This document shows positions 42,587-51,729 of a stretch of 64,000 bases of DNA, in pieces. The position numbers and the translations under genes were made by a program. Below the pieces are notes generated by a model. The model was not told the DNA's origin. It was given only the letters and a program-made list of their open reading frames with translations, and ran no database searches. Origin of the DNA: CANKHA01 sp035652315 (GTDB lineage Bacteria; Pseudomonadota; Alphaproteobacteria; Rhizobiales; Xanthobacteraceae); assembly GCA_035652315.1 (NCBI GenBank), contig DASREA010000011.1, positions 1-64,000 of the forward strand, in the 5' to 3' direction. Numbering within the stretch: position 1 is the first letter of the stretch; each line of letters opens with the position of its first letter.

Positions 42587-43960
42587 ATGGTCCGCGAAAC
42601 TCGTGCCTGGATTGCAGAAAGCGTCCGTCGCTTCGTTGCCGCTCGCGGCGGCAACGTAGCCATAATCTTCGCGCTTTCGAGTCTGCCGATTGTCGGGCTG
42701 ATCGGCGCTTCGGTGGATTACAGCCGGGCCAACGCCACCAAAGCCGATTTGCAGGCGGCGCTCGACGCCACCGCGCTGATGGTGTCGAAGCAAGCCGCTT
42801 CGCAGAGCGCCGAGCAGCTGCAGACCTCGGCTGAAAGCTATTTCAACGCGATCTTCAAGCACCCGGAGACGCAGGGCACGAAGATCACGGCGAGCTACAG
42901 CAATACAGGCGGATCGAGCGTAACCGTGAACGGGGAGACGATCATCCCATCCGACTTCGTCGCGCTAATTGGGATACCGCAGCTGCACATCAATTCTTCC
43001 TCGACCGTCGCTTGGGGCACGTCCCGCTTGCGCGTCGCGCTGGTGTTGGACAACACCGGCTCGATGGCCGAGGATGGCAAGATGAGCGCATTGAAGACGG
43101 CCACCAAGAACCTGCTGACCCAACTAAAGAACGCCGCCTCGCAGGACGGCGACGTCTACGTTTCGATTATCCCGTTCAGCAAGGACGTGAACGTTGGCGC
43201 GGCCAACTACAATGCCAACTGGATCGATTGGGACGACTGGGAAGCGGCTAACGGCAGTTGGCAAAACACGTCTTCCTGCAATGGCAGTCGTTCCCGCCGT
43301 GGCAAAAGCCGCTGCAACAATACTCAGACCTGGGTGCCAGCGAATCACAACACCTGGAACGGCTGTGTCACCGACCGTGACCAGAACTACGATCAAAACG
43401 TGACGGCGCCGAATCCTGCCGATGCCGATCTGGGTAGCAATGTGGCGTCGACGCTATTCCCGGCCGAGCAGTATTCTAGCTGCCCGGTCGCGATGATGGG
43501 GCTCAACTATAACTGGACCGCCATGAAAAACCTGGTGGATTCGATGCAGCCCAACGGCAACACCAACCAGCCGATCGGCCTCGCGTGGGGCTGGCAGTCC
43601 TTGGTCGGAGGCGGCCCGCTGACCGCGCCGGCGATGGACCCGAACTACCAATATAATCAGATCATCATTCTGTTGTCGGACGGGCTGAACACCCAGGATC
43701 GCTGGTACAGCGCGCAAACGCAAGTGGACAATCGCATGTATCAGACCGGCAACGGCTCTGGCACTTGCGCCAACATCAAGGCTGCCGGCATCACGATCTA
43801 CACCATACAGGTCAACACCGGCGGCGATCCGACTTCGACATTGCTGCGGAACTGCGCCACGGACACCGGAAAGTTCTTCGAATTGAAGTCATCGAACCAA
43901 ATTGTGACGGCGTTCAACACGATTGGCACCAATCTGGCGCAGCTGAGAGTGGCGAAATAA
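42587..43960 (+). CDS. TadG-like pilus-assembly protein with VWA domain (copy 2)
   Basis: About 457 residues and clearly paralogous to the preceding gene across its length. It has the N-terminal helix VAIIFALSSLPIVGLIGASV, then DYSRANATKADLQAALDATA, metal site DNTGSM and loop LLSDGLNTQDRW. The insertion again has WNGCVTDRDQN but with a different, Arg/Ser/Cys-rich lead. Both copies end LAQLRV/LANLRI. Starts at 42548, 42581 and 42587 are possible; 42587 begins the clean cytoplasmic segment MVRETRAWIAESV. Likely surface or pilus related. Confidence 0.82.
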   Translation: MVRETRAWIAESVRRFVAARGGNVAIIFALSSLPIVGLIGASVDYSRANATKADLQAALDATALMVSKQAASQSAEQLQTSAESYFNAIFKHPETQGTKITASYSNTGGSSVTVNGETIIPSDFVALIGIPQLHINSSSTVAWGTSRLRVALVLDNTGSMAEDGKMSALKTATKNLLTQLKNAASQDGDVYVSIIPFSKDVNVGAANYNANWIDWDDWEAANGSWQNTSSCNGSRSRRGKSRCNNTQTWVPANHNTWNGCVTDRDQNYDQNVTAPNPADADLGSNVASTLFPAEQYSSCPVAMMGLNYNWTAMKNLVDSMQPNGNTNQPIGLAWGWQSLVGGGPLTAPAMDPNYQYNQIIILLSDGLNTQDRWYSAQTQVDNRMYQTGNGSGTCANIKAAGITIYTIQVNTGGDPTSTLLRNCATDTGKFFELKSSNQIVTAFNTIGTNLAQLRVAK

Positions 43961-44349
43961 CCGGAGAAATCGGCGCTCCGATCAGGACGAGGCCGGGCGT
44001 GCTGTCTCTGCGGCGGTTCGGCGCAACAGGCGGTCCGCGGCATTCGAACCGCTTCAATGCAGCCCGTTTGTCGTGTTTTCTCGGGTATCGGCACCGCCGC
44101 CCGACAGTAACCTTCCGACCGTTTATTGCTGTCAAGGCCTTGCTTTGGCCCACCTTTTTCATTTAACCCTTTGGCAACGGGGTAGGCCTAGCTTGAGAGG
44201 GTCGTGCCGCTGGACGGCGGCCGCCAGCCGTGAGGGGACGTTCGTTCGTGCTGGGGCGCCAAGCCTCGCGTAATCGGCACGTTCCTATGCGGAATAGACA
44301 AGACAGGGACGGCGCCGCACGGCGCCAGCGGGAACAAAACGGGGAAACA
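43961..44349. other. 389-base interval upstream of the carboxypeptidase gene
   Basis: No gene or strong hairpin is seen. It should hold the terminator region of the TadG-like gene and the promoter of the carboxypeptidase. The carboxypeptidase frame is open back to 44230 but without protein-like sequence. Confidence 0.5.
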
Positions 44350-45807
44350 ATGCGAGTAACGGGGGCCGAAGCCCCGCGCGGGCTTCGTTGGGGCGTTGTT
44401 GGATTTGTCACAGCTCTCGCCGCCTTCGCGCTGACCGCCGGGCCAGCCGCCGCCGGTTATTCGCCGCCTTATGCCGACATCGTCGTCGATGCCAACAACG
44501 GCAAGGTGTTGCACGCTTCCAACCCGGATAGTCTCCGCCATCCCGCCTCGCTAGCCAAGATCATGACGCTCTATCTGCTGTTCGAGCGGCTGGAGGCTGG
44601 AAAACTCAACCTAGACACGCCTCTTCGCGTCTCCGCCCATGCCGCGGCTCAGGCGCCATCCAAGATCGGGTTCGACGCCGGCGACACGATCCGGGTCGAA
44701 GACGCGATCAAGGCGATCGTCACGCGTTCGGCCAATGATGTGGCGGTTGTCATCGCCGAGGCCCTGGGCGGCAGTGAAAGCGCCTTCGCGGCCTTGATGA
44801 CCGAAAAGGCCCACGCGCTGGGCATGACGCGGACGGTCTACAAAAACGCCTCGGGTCTGCCGGACGACGCTCAGGTCACCACCGCCCGCGACCAGGCCTT
44901 GCTCGGGCGCGCCATCCAGGAACGCTTCCCGCAATACTACAAATACTTTTCCACCACGCAGTTCATGTATCAGGGACACCTCGTGCGGGGACACAATCAC
45001 CTGCTCGGCAATGTCGCAGGCGTGGATGGCATCAAGACAGGTTACACTCACGACTCCGGATTTAATCTGGTCACCTCGCTTCATCGCAGCGACCGTTATC
45101 TCGTGGCCGTCGTGCTCGGCGGTCGCAGCGCTGCCAGCCGCGACGACCGCATGCGCGAGCTGATCGGCGATTATTTCCGCGTCGCTTCGACCAAGCGCAT
45201 CGCTCCGCCGGCAGCCGCAGGAGCCGCCACCGCGGTGGCCAAAGCCGAACCGGCATCGACCGCCTCCGTCCCCTTGCCCCGTCCGGCGCCGATCCCGCCG
45301 GCAGCCCCTTCGCAAATATCGATTGCCGCGCCCGGATCCGAGCAGCCTTTGCAACCGATCGCGGTGAAGACGGTCGCCGTAAAGCCGGGTCAAGAGGCCA
45401 AGCTCAACACAGTGATGAGCTATGCCGACGCGACGCCCTTGCCGCCGCCGCGCCCCGACATTTTAGCCTCCTTTGGAACTAAGGCTGCTTCGGCCTCGCC
45501 GCAAGCGCCGATCGCGGCCACCGCGAACCAAGCTCCCACTGCTGCCGCCACTCCGGCGCGCCGCGAAGGCTGGATGATTCAGATTGGTGCCTTCGATCAA
45601 GAAAGCGACGCCAAACAGCGTCTCTACTCGGCGCAAAATCGTGCCAAAACGCTGCTGCGTGGCGCCGATCCCTTTACCGAAACGGTGACCAAGGGCAGCA
45701 AGACCTATTACCGCGCCCGCTTTGCCGGTCTCGACAAAGATCAGGCCGAAGCAGCTTGCAAGCTGCTGCACAAAAATGAAATCGCCTGCATGGCCCTGAA
45801 AAACTAG
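44350..45807 (+). CDS. D-alanyl-D-alanine carboxypeptidase (penicillin-binding protein) with C-terminal SPOR domain
   Basis: A 485-residue periplasmic protein with a signal ending AGPAAAG. The penicillin-binding motifs are Ser67-x-x-Lys70 in PASLAKIM, SAN (127-129) and KTG (229-231). It trims the terminal D-Ala of peptidoglycan stem peptides (PBP5/6 class). A Pro/Ala-rich linker (about 275-405) leads to a SPOR domain (GWMIQIGAFDQESDAKQRL) that targets denuded glycans at the septum. The fusion suggests a division role. ATG 44350 follows GGGGAAA. Confidence 0.92.
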   Translation: MRVTGAEAPRGLRWGVVGFVTALAAFALTAGPAAAGYSPPYADIVVDANNGKVLHASNPDSLRHPASLAKIMTLYLLFERLEAGKLNLDTPLRVSAHAAAQAPSKIGFDAGDTIRVEDAIKAIVTRSANDVAVVIAEALGGSESAFAALMTEKAHALGMTRTVYKNASGLPDDAQVTTARDQALLGRAIQERFPQYYKYFSTTQFMYQGHLVRGHNHLLGNVAGVDGIKTGYTHDSGFNLVTSLHRSDRYLVAVVLGGRSAASRDDRMRELIGDYFRVASTKRIAPPAAAGAATAVAKAEPASTASVPLPRPAPIPPAAPSQISIAAPGSEQPLQPIAVKTVAVKPGQEAKLNTVMSYADATPLPPPRPDILASFGTKAASASPQAPIAATANQAPTAAATPARREGWMIQIGAFDQESDAKQRLYSAQNRAKTLLRGADPFTETVTKGSKTYYRARFAGLDKDQAEAACKLLHKNEIACMALKN

Positions 45808-45871
45808 GGTCTACTGGCGCCAGGGAAAGTTCGACAGGAGCCGCTCGCTGTGATGTTGCGTCAGAGGATGA

Positions 45872-46570
45872 TCAGCGATGTCGGCGAAGCAGAATATCCT
45901 TGGCCTCGTTCACCCGGGCCGCGAGATACGTAGACCCCCCTTGGTCGGGATGCAGTTTCTTCATCAGCGCGCGATGGGCGCGGCCGATTTCCTGCGGCCC
46001 GGCGCCCGGCTGCAAGCCAAGGATCTGATAAGCCTCCTCTTCCGTCATTTTGCCGGAGGGCGTCCCGCCCTGCCCCGATGCCGCATAGCTCTGCGCGTCT
46101 TCACGCCAGCGGGGATCCCGGCGGTCGAGATAAGCGGCGAGTAGAGCGCGGCTTTCGTCGTCGATAGTGCCGAGAAAGCCGATCAAGTCCGGCACGTCGA
46201 ACCGATCGAGCTCGGCGCCCGCATGCGGCCCGGCAAGAATGCGGCCGCGCATTGCGCCGCTGTCGTGATCGAGTTCCATTTCCAGGAATGCCGAGCGCAC
46301 CCGGGAGACCTGGTGCGGGCTTTTGTGCATGCGCCGGCCGAACCCCGCAGCCAGGGGCGTCCAGCCGAGCAGGCTCAGGCCGGCAACGCCGAGCGGAATG
46401 GCGACGGCCAATTGGCCTCGTAATCCGAGGAAGGCCGCGAGCAGGAGCGTGCCGACGCCGCCGACCGCGCGCAGAGTCCGCGCCAGGCTTCGCGGGTCCA
46501 TCTTGCTCAGGACGTTTAGCGCCCAGAGGACAAGCACCAGGGCAAGAACGCCGAGGACAAGAGCGGGCAT
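45872..46570 (-). CDS. membrane-anchored DnaJ-domain protein
   Basis: About 232 residues. Two N-terminal membrane segments (LVLGVLALVLVLWALNVL and LLLAAFLGLRGQLAVAIPLG region) are followed by a cytoplasmic part and a C-terminal J domain (AYQILGLQPGAGPQEIGRAH, then the HPD motif in KLHPDQGGS). The layout resembles Tim14/Pam18-type J proteins and should recruit Hsp70 (DnaK) to the membrane. It starts two bases after the stop of the VWA-like gene, indicating translational coupling. Confidence 0.88.
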   Translation of the reverse strand: MPALVLGVLALVLVLWALNVLSKMDPRSLARTLRAVGGVGTLLLAAFLGLRGQLAVAIPLGVAGLSLLGWTPLAAGFGRRMHKSPHQVSRVRSAFLEMELDHDSGAMRGRILAGPHAGAELDRFDVPDLIGFLGTIDDESRALLAAYLDRRDPRWREDAQSYAASGQGGTPSGKMTEEEAYQILGLQPGAGPQEIGRAHRALMKKLHPDQGGSTYLAARVNEAKDILLRRHR

Positions 46571-46572
46571 GA

Positions 46573-47307
46573 TCAGCTCAACTGCCGCAGCAGCTTTTGC
46601 GTCGCCGGTCCGGTACGGCGCGACGGATCGGCCAAGGCCTTGAGGCCGCCGGCGGCATAGGCGGCGGCGGCGCGCAGCAGTTCCGCCAGCTGCTGCGCCG
46701 CGCCCGGGTCGAACCGGCAATAGGCGCCGCGGCTCAGCCGGGCGATTTCGCGAAAGGCCTGTTCGGCGGCCGGATCGTCGCCTTCTTGAAACATGAAAGC
46801 CGGCACGCCAAGCAGGCCGAGTTCCCCGGCGGCCACGCTCAGGTCGTCGAGCGCTTCTTCCATGGCATCGCCAACAAAGACAAGGGCTTGCACCCGCCGG
46901 CGCTCGCTCTCGCGCCGGGCATGTGCCAAAACCCTGCCGATTTGCGTATGGCCGCCGCGACAGTCGATTCCCTCCATCAGGCCGGCCAAGCGTTCAGCAT
47001 CGCCGACCCAAGCCGAGGCGCCGCATTCGCCGAAGCCGCGATAGTAAACGAGCTGAACGTCGAGCCCGCCGATCGCGGCGGCTTCGCGGAACATGTCGAT
47101 TTGCAGGCGGCGTGCCACGTTCCAGGTGGGCTCGCGGCTCATTGTGGCATCGAGCGCGAAAATAAGGCGGCCGCGCTGGCCCGCCATGTTCCGCGGCGTC
47201 AGGCTTTTGGCACGGGCCAGGAAGGCATCAATTTCCGGCCGCGATGAGGCCGGCGCCGGCCGATTGTCGCCTTGCTGGACGGGCGGGTCTGGCGTCTTTT
47301 GCGGCAT
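46573..47307 (-). CDS. VWA-like domain protein
   Basis: About 244 residues. After a Pro-rich N-terminus, RGRLIFALDATMSREPTWN gives a VWA-type strand with a modified metal site (DATMS in place of DxSxS). ALVFVGDAMEEALDDL and FMFQEGDDPAAEQAF are later VWA-like strands. No signal peptide, so probably cytoplasmic or membrane-bound through partners. It lies between mipZ (89-base gap) and the DnaJ-like gene. ATG 47307 follows GAGG; a longer frame from 47448 would overlap mipZ. Function is unknown. Confidence 0.8.
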   Translation of the reverse strand: MPQKTPDPPVQQGDNRPAPASSRPEIDAFLARAKSLTPRNMAGQRGRLIFALDATMSREPTWNVARRLQIDMFREAAAIGGLDVQLVYYRGFGECGASAWVGDAERLAGLMEGIDCRGGHTQIGRVLAHARRESERRRVQALVFVGDAMEEALDDLSVAAGELGLLGVPAFMFQEGDDPAAEQAFREIARLSRGAYCRFDPGAAQQLAELLRAAAAYAAGGLKALADPSRRTGPATQKLLRQLS

Positions 47308-47396
47308 TGCATGGGCCTCGCGAGGCGTTTTGCCTCCCCAGGCCCATAACTTGGCTGGCGATTGCGGCCGAAGCAATGCCGCGCTTGGGGCGCGGT

Positions 47397-48317
47397 TTAA
47401 GCGAGCAGGTCGTGCACTTCCAGCGGCTGCAAGGCGACCGAGCGCCATTCGGCGCGTGCCGCCGCCCGCTTCTTGCCCCGTTCGTCCAAGGGCAGCCGCA
47501 AGGCCGCGAGCAGTTGCGTGACCTCCTCGCGGGCGGTCACATGGGACATATTGGGCCGCGTACCCAGCGTATTTTCGTCGAGGTCGTCGAGCGCGGTCAG
47601 GCCGCGGGGGAAAAATTCACGATAGATCACGCGCTCGGCGAAACCATCCGCGTAGCGGAAGCCAAGCCGCAAGGCCAATTCGTTAAGGCCTTCGCCGACC
47701 AGGCGGCGATTGCGGGAACCCAGCATCGATAAGCGGTTGCGGATAACGATCCAGTCGGGCAAGGCCCCGTCGATCAGCCTTCGCTGGCGCCGCGCCTCGG
47801 TCACCATTTCCGCGTATTGGCTCTCGCCGGTCACCGCGTAAGTGGTCGGATCGACGGCGCCGAGGACGTCGAAATCGAGAAAACTGTCATTGAGCGGCGT
47901 AACCAGCGTGTCGGCCATGGAATGCGCAAGGCGCATCAGGTAGTTGTCAGTTCCCGGCGTATCGACCACGATGAAATCATGGGTTTTTTCCACCGCGGCG
48001 ATCGCTTCGGCGAAGCCCGCGAACTCGATCGCCTCATTCTCGTCGAGCTTGATGCTGGTACCGCGGGCAATGCAGTAATGGATCGGAATTTCCAGATCGA
48101 TTTCGGCGCGCTTACGCCAGTCGCGGCGGTTTTCAACGTAGTGAGTAAAGCTTTTCTGCCGGGAATCGAGGTCGATGGTCGCGACGCGCTGGCCCGCCTT
48201 CATCAAGGCGACGGCGACGTGCATGGCTGTGGTCGATTTTCCCGAGCCACCCTTTTCGTTACCAAGCACCACGACGTGGGCGGATCTGGGCCGCCCGAAA
48301 CTGCCCTCGATACCCAT
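47397..48317 (-). CDS. mipZ: division-plane positioning ATPase MipZ
   Basis: A 306-residue ParA/MinD-type ATPase with the deviant Walker A KGGSGKST (22-29), the MipZ opening VVVLGNEKGGSGKSTTAMHV and FIVVDTPGTDNYLMRLAHSMADTLVTPLNDSFLDFD region. In Caulobacter, MipZ forms a polar gradient with ParB and inhibits FtsZ away from mid-cell. The length fits that family and is too long for plasmid ParA. It is divergent from panC and upstream of the VWA-DnaJ pair. Confidence 0.92.
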   Translation of the reverse strand: MGIEGSFGRPRSAHVVVLGNEKGGSGKSTTAMHVAVALMKAGQRVATIDLDSRQKSFTHYVENRRDWRKRAEIDLEIPIHYCIARGTSIKLDENEAIEFAGFAEAIAAVEKTHDFIVVDTPGTDNYLMRLAHSMADTLVTPLNDSFLDFDVLGAVDPTTYAVTGESQYAEMVTEARRQRRLIDGALPDWIVIRNRLSMLGSRNRRLVGEGLNELALRLGFRYADGFAERVIYREFFPRGLTALDDLDENTLGTRPNMSHVTAREEVTQLLAALRLPLDERGKKRAAARAEWRSVALQPLEVHDLLA

Positions 48318-48479
48318 GAACTCCCCCCGAGGCGTTTTAATTCTCTATTTTTTTCGGTGCGCTGGTCAAGGACTACTTCGATTTGCGCCCGTTCATAATT
48401 AATCCCGCGCTGGCCCGGCCATGCCGCAATTTGCTAGGTTTCATCGGTCTTTTTGAGCATGCCGCGAAAATCCCTTTTC

Positions 48480-49331
48480 ATGACATCGAAGCCCCAAATT
48501 GTCCGGACATTGCGCGCCTTGCGCGGCGCTTCGCGAAACTACCGCGCGGCGAAGAAAACGGTGGCGCTCGTGCCGACCATGGGCGCGCTGCATGCAGGTC
48601 ATCTCACGTTGGTGCGCCGTGCCCGGCGTATCGCCGACCGCGTCATCGTCTCCATTTTTGTTAATCCCGCGCAGTTCGCGCCGCACGAAGACTTCGCAAG
48701 CTATCCGCGCCGTTTCAAAAACGACATCGCCGCGCTCGCCGGGGAAAAAGTGGATCTGGTATGGGCGCCTTCGGCCGCGGTCATGTACCCGGACGGCTTC
48801 GCCACACAGGTGACGCCGCAAGGTCCCGCTGCTGTCGGCCTGGAAGATGCTTTCCGGCCGCATTTTTTCGGCGGCGTAGCAACGGTCGTGACCAAGCTTT
48901 TGCTGCAATGCCTGCCGGATGTCGCTCTGTTCGGTGAAAAGGATTTTCAGCAGCTTCAGGTCATCAGGGCTCTGGCGCGCGATCTCGACATCCCGGTGAA
49001 AATTGTCGGTGTGCCGATTGTACGGGAAAAAGACGGGTTGGCGCTGTCTTCTCGAAATCTGTATTTGTCACCGCGCGAACGGTCGGTGGCTCCGACGCTT
49101 TATGCGGTGCTCACTGCCTGCGCCAAGAAAATCAGGAAAACGGGCGCCATTGAACCGGCCCTCGCCGAAGGACGTATTACGTTGACGCGCGCCGGATTCG
49201 CCGTCGACTATCTCGAGGCGCGCGACGCGGAAACGCTGAAGCGCGTTGCGTCACTCAGCGGCGGACGACTACGTCTGCTGGCCGCGGCGACGCTGGGCAA
49301 GACGCGGCTGATCGACAATATCGCGGTATGA
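48480..49331 (+). CDS. panC: pantothenate synthetase
   Basis: PanC joins pantoate and beta-alanine with ATP to make pantothenate for CoA. The HxGH-type motif is in VPTMGALHAGHLTLVRRA; the second signature is GLALSSRNLYLSP; GEKDFQQLQVI contacts pantoate. ATG 48480 gives 283 residues, the normal length; ATG 48459 would add seven. Neither has a clear ribosome site. It is divergent from mipZ. Confidence 0.94.
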   Translation: MTSKPQIVRTLRALRGASRNYRAAKKTVALVPTMGALHAGHLTLVRRARRIADRVIVSIFVNPAQFAPHEDFASYPRRFKNDIAALAGEKVDLVWAPSAAVMYPDGFATQVTPQGPAAVGLEDAFRPHFFGGVATVVTKLLLQCLPDVALFGEKDFQQLQVIRALARDLDIPVKIVGVPIVREKDGLALSSRNLYLSPRERSVAPTLYAVLTACAKKIRKTGAIEPALAEGRITLTRAGFAVDYLEARDAETLKRVASLSGGRLRLLAAATLGKTRLIDNIAV

Positions 49332-49341
49332 CCGCTCTACG

Positions 49342-49779
49342 CTAAAGCAACCCGAGATCGCGCAGCTCGCGGCGCAAGTGTTCGGGCATGGCGGCAATGC
49401 CGGGCGCCACACGGCTGAGATCGTCAGGAGCGTCCTTCTCGCTCAGATAGCGCCAGCCCTGGAAGGCGCGGTATGGCCGCGGCTCGACGAGCACCACTTT
49501 CGGCTCGAGCACGATCCGGCACCGCTTCACGCCCTCCTTGTCGACGAAGTCGTGCAAGGCCAGCACGCGCTGACGGCAACTGATCTGTCCGCGGATGACC
49601 CAGTAGAGCGAACCGCCATCCAACAGTTCGTTGACGCGTTTCGGCATCATCCGCGTCGTATGGATATGCTCGGGACTAAGCCTGCGCCTTTTGCGCTGTT
49701 TCAGCTTCTCGCCGATCCATTCCTCAAGTTCTTGGACGGATTGGCAGCCAACGCAGAGCTTGATGAGATGCAGCGCCAC
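49342..49779 (-). CDS. DUF1489-family protein
   Basis: About 145 residues. ALHLIKLCVGCQSVQELEEW, HTTRMMPKRVNELLDGGSLYWVI and GWRYLSEKDAPDDL match DUF1489, an alphaproteobacterial family of unknown function. No ATG lies at the family start, so GTG 49779 is inferred; the open frame upstream is an Arg-rich artefact. It is seven bases after the next upstream gene on the same strand and converges on panC. Confidence 0.8.
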   Translation of the reverse strand: MALHLIKLCVGCQSVQELEEWIGEKLKQRKRRRLSPEHIHTTRMMPKRVNELLDGGSLYWVIRGQISCRQRVLALHDFVDKEGVKRCRIVLEPKVVLVEPRPYRAFQGWRYLSEKDAPDDLSRVAPGIAAMPEHLRRELRDLGLL

Positions 49780-49786
49780 AGTCCGG

Positions 49787-50638
49787 CTACCGCGGCGGCG
49801 AATTGTCCGCGCCCGCCGGATCGCGCGCGGTCGCGCCGGGAGCGGAAGGCGGCTCCGCATTCATGATGCTGACGGGGGGAATCGCAGCCGCTCCAGGAAA
49901 GTTAAAAGGCTTGCCGGCTATGGCTGAAGCCGCGGCGGGGTTTGTAGGCGGCGGCGCCGCCGAGGCATTGGCACCCATCTGCTCCGCCCAACCGGCCGCA
50001 TAACGGCTCACCCTCGCTTCGTAGGCCTGCGACTGCAGGTTGGCTTTGACCGCGTTGGCGTCACGAAACAATGCGAAGGCCTGGCACTGCTGTGGCGTGC
50101 AGCCGTCGCGCACAGCAAGGACATGAGCAACGATCCCGAAAGGGTCGACCTCGAGCGCATGCTGCAGCGGCGTTATGGAGTTCTGGTAACCGCGATCCTT
50201 CGTGCGAACGAAATTCAACCCATCCGCCAGTAGGCGCAAGCGCGCTTGTATATAGGCCGCGGCAGCGGCAACCGATTGCGGCGTGGAAAAGATCGCCCGC
50301 TCGCACGAAGCTTCGACGCCCTGACCCGCCATCGCATCGAGGCAAGGCAAGGGCGATCCTGGCGCGATGGCACTCGCCGTTAACTGGGCGAAGCGCGCGT
50401 CGAGCCCCTGCCGCTCGGCAATCTGTTGGGCGGCGCGCGTTTGTTCGACGGAAGTCCAAGCCGCCCAGCCGATGACGACAAGAGCCGGAATGCCGAAAAG
50501 CGCCGAAATCGACCCAGGCATGGCCGAACGCCGCAGCGCGACGATCACCAGAACAATGAGAAGAATAAGCACCGCGCCCATGGCCCAGAGCGGCATCACG
50601 AGCGTGGCATCGGCGGTGTTAAGTAACGGCATTTCCAT
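49787..50638 (-). CDS. conserved membrane protein of unknown function
   Basis: 283 residues. Two membrane segments (about 17-36, LWAMGAVLILLIVLVIVALR, and 46-62) lead to a periplasmic part with cysteines in PLPCLDAMAG, ASCERAIF and DGCTPQQCQAF, probably disulfide-paired. A Pro/Ala-rich tail follows. No family is recognised, but the compositional logic and clean topology support a real gene. It probably shares a transcript with DUF1489. Confidence 0.7.
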   Translation of the reverse strand: MEMPLLNTADATLVMPLWAMGAVLILLIVLVIVALRRSAMPGSISALFGIPALVVIGWAAWTSVEQTRAAQQIAERQGLDARFAQLTASAIAPGSPLPCLDAMAGQGVEASCERAIFSTPQSVAAAAAYIQARLRLLADGLNFVRTKDRGYQNSITPLQHALEVDPFGIVAHVLAVRDGCTPQQCQAFALFRDANAVKANLQSQAYEARVSRYAAGWAEQMGANASAAPPPTNPAAASAIAGKPFNFPGAAAIPPVSIMNAEPPSAPGATARDPAGADNSPPR

Positions 50639-50675
50639 TTCTCGCGACCGGTTAGATCACCGCAAGGTCGAGCCG

Positions 50676-51011
50676 CTAGACGCCGCCAGCCGACCGGAAT
50701 CCCGGCGCTAAGTCGGCGGCCGCGGCAAATGCACCCTTGGCCTCAACCGAGGTCATGGCGAGCATCGTGCGCAGATCGCTAACTCCGCCGCCACCGGCAG
50801 CCGCGAGCAATGCCGCGGCCATTTGCGTCTCGCTTTGCGCCTCAGCGATCAGAAGAAAATCGTATTCGCCGAAAGTCACGTAATAGCCGATGAGCCGCCC
50901 GCCCGCCTTGGCCAGCAAGCGGGACACCGCATCGGCGCGGTCCTCGGGCCGCGTGATCATCCCCTTGATGGCCTCACGGGTATAACGGCCTTGCGTGACA
51001 AAGATGGGCAT
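50676..51011 (-). CDS. GYD-domain protein
   Basis: A 111-residue protein of the GYD family (PF08734, ferredoxin-like fold). FVTQGRYTREAIKGMITRPEDR opens it; YYVTFGEYDFLLIAEAQ is the GEYD variant of the name-giving Gly-Tyr-Asp motif; a Gly/Ala-rich region and VEAKGAFAAA follow. Function is unknown; members are small cytoplasmic proteins common in soil alphaproteobacteria. Confidence 0.88.
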   Translation of the reverse strand: MPIFVTQGRYTREAIKGMITRPEDRADAVSRLLAKAGGRLIGYYVTFGEYDFLLIAEAQSETQMAAALLAAAGGGGVSDLRTMLAMTSVEAKGAFAAAADLAPGFRSAGGV

Positions 51012-51078
51012 AGCTTATTTCTCCCGTGCGGCCCCACCGATCCTTTGGCGGCGCCAGCCTGGTTTTTGCACTGCGCGG

Positions 51079-51351
51079 TTAGTGATCGCGGTCGAGCTGA
51101 CTCTCTTTGGCAACTCGCTCAAACGCCTCATCGGGACTTTTGATGCGGTATTGATAGTCGTCGCCATCCGATGGAAGGAGTCTGACAATTTTATAGCTGC
51201 CACTCGCGCCCGGGCGCGCCATCGTGCCGGCCGTGAAGAAAACGGCCTGCCCAACGTGGAATTTGTGGGCTCGCGGCAAGGCGTCTCGCACAGGAACGGA
51301 TGCGGGCGCCGCCTGCCGGGGGTTTTTTTTCTTGGCTGAATTTTTGCTCAT
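51079..51351 (-). CDS. conserved small hypothetical protein
   Basis: 90 residues. The basic N-terminus (MSKNSAKKKNPRQ) is followed by a compact SH3-like-looking stretch: HKFHVGQAVFFTAG, GSYKIVRLLPSDGDDYQYRI and DEAFERVAKESQL. This pattern recurs in rhizobial genomes as an unnamed family to my recollection. There is no signal peptide. Function is unknown. Confidence 0.7.
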   Translation of the reverse strand: MSKNSAKKKNPRQAAPASVPVRDALPRAHKFHVGQAVFFTAGTMARPGASGSYKIVRLLPSDGDDYQYRIKSPDEAFERVAKESQLDRDH

Positions 51352-51438
51352 AAAACAATTATAGCAGTTATTTCTGCTTCCGGGAGAAATTCACGGCGCC
51401 GACCGTGATGCTCAAAACGCATGTAACTTCAGGCAGTT

Positions 51439-51705
51439 ATGCCGCCACAAAGCCGCCAAAACGGGCCGCTGAACTCAGCCGCGCCACTGCGTGTTGAAAG
51501 GGTGGTTTACAAGCCAGGGAGCAGTCCTTTGGAACACCTGATCTTTGTCTGCCCTCGGACCGGTAAGCTGGTCGACACCGGCGTGGCCAGCGAGTTGGAA
51601 ACTCTTCTGCGGATCCGCGCCAATACGGTCCGCGTGTTCTGTTCCTGGTGCGGCGAGCGGCACGAATGGAAAATCGGCGACGCACAACTGCAGCGCGCCG
51701 CCTAG
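51439..51705 (+). CDS. small Cys-containing (zinc-ribbon-like) hypothetical protein
   Basis: About 88 residues. FVCPRTGKLVDTGV and FCSWCGERHEWKIGDAQL give a Cys...Cys-x-x-Cys arrangement typical of a small zinc ribbon. Similar short proteins with the core HEWK are frequent in Hyphomicrobiales. The N-terminal 30 residues are less conserved-looking and the start could be internal. Function is unknown; nucleic-acid or protein contact is only a guess. Confidence 0.7.
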   Translation: MPPQSRQNGPLNSAAPLRVERVVYKPGSSPLEHLIFVCPRTGKLVDTGVASELETLLRIRANTVRVFCSWCGERHEWKIGDAQLQRAA

Positions 51706-51729
51706 CAAGCATCGCCCGGTCCAGCAGCT

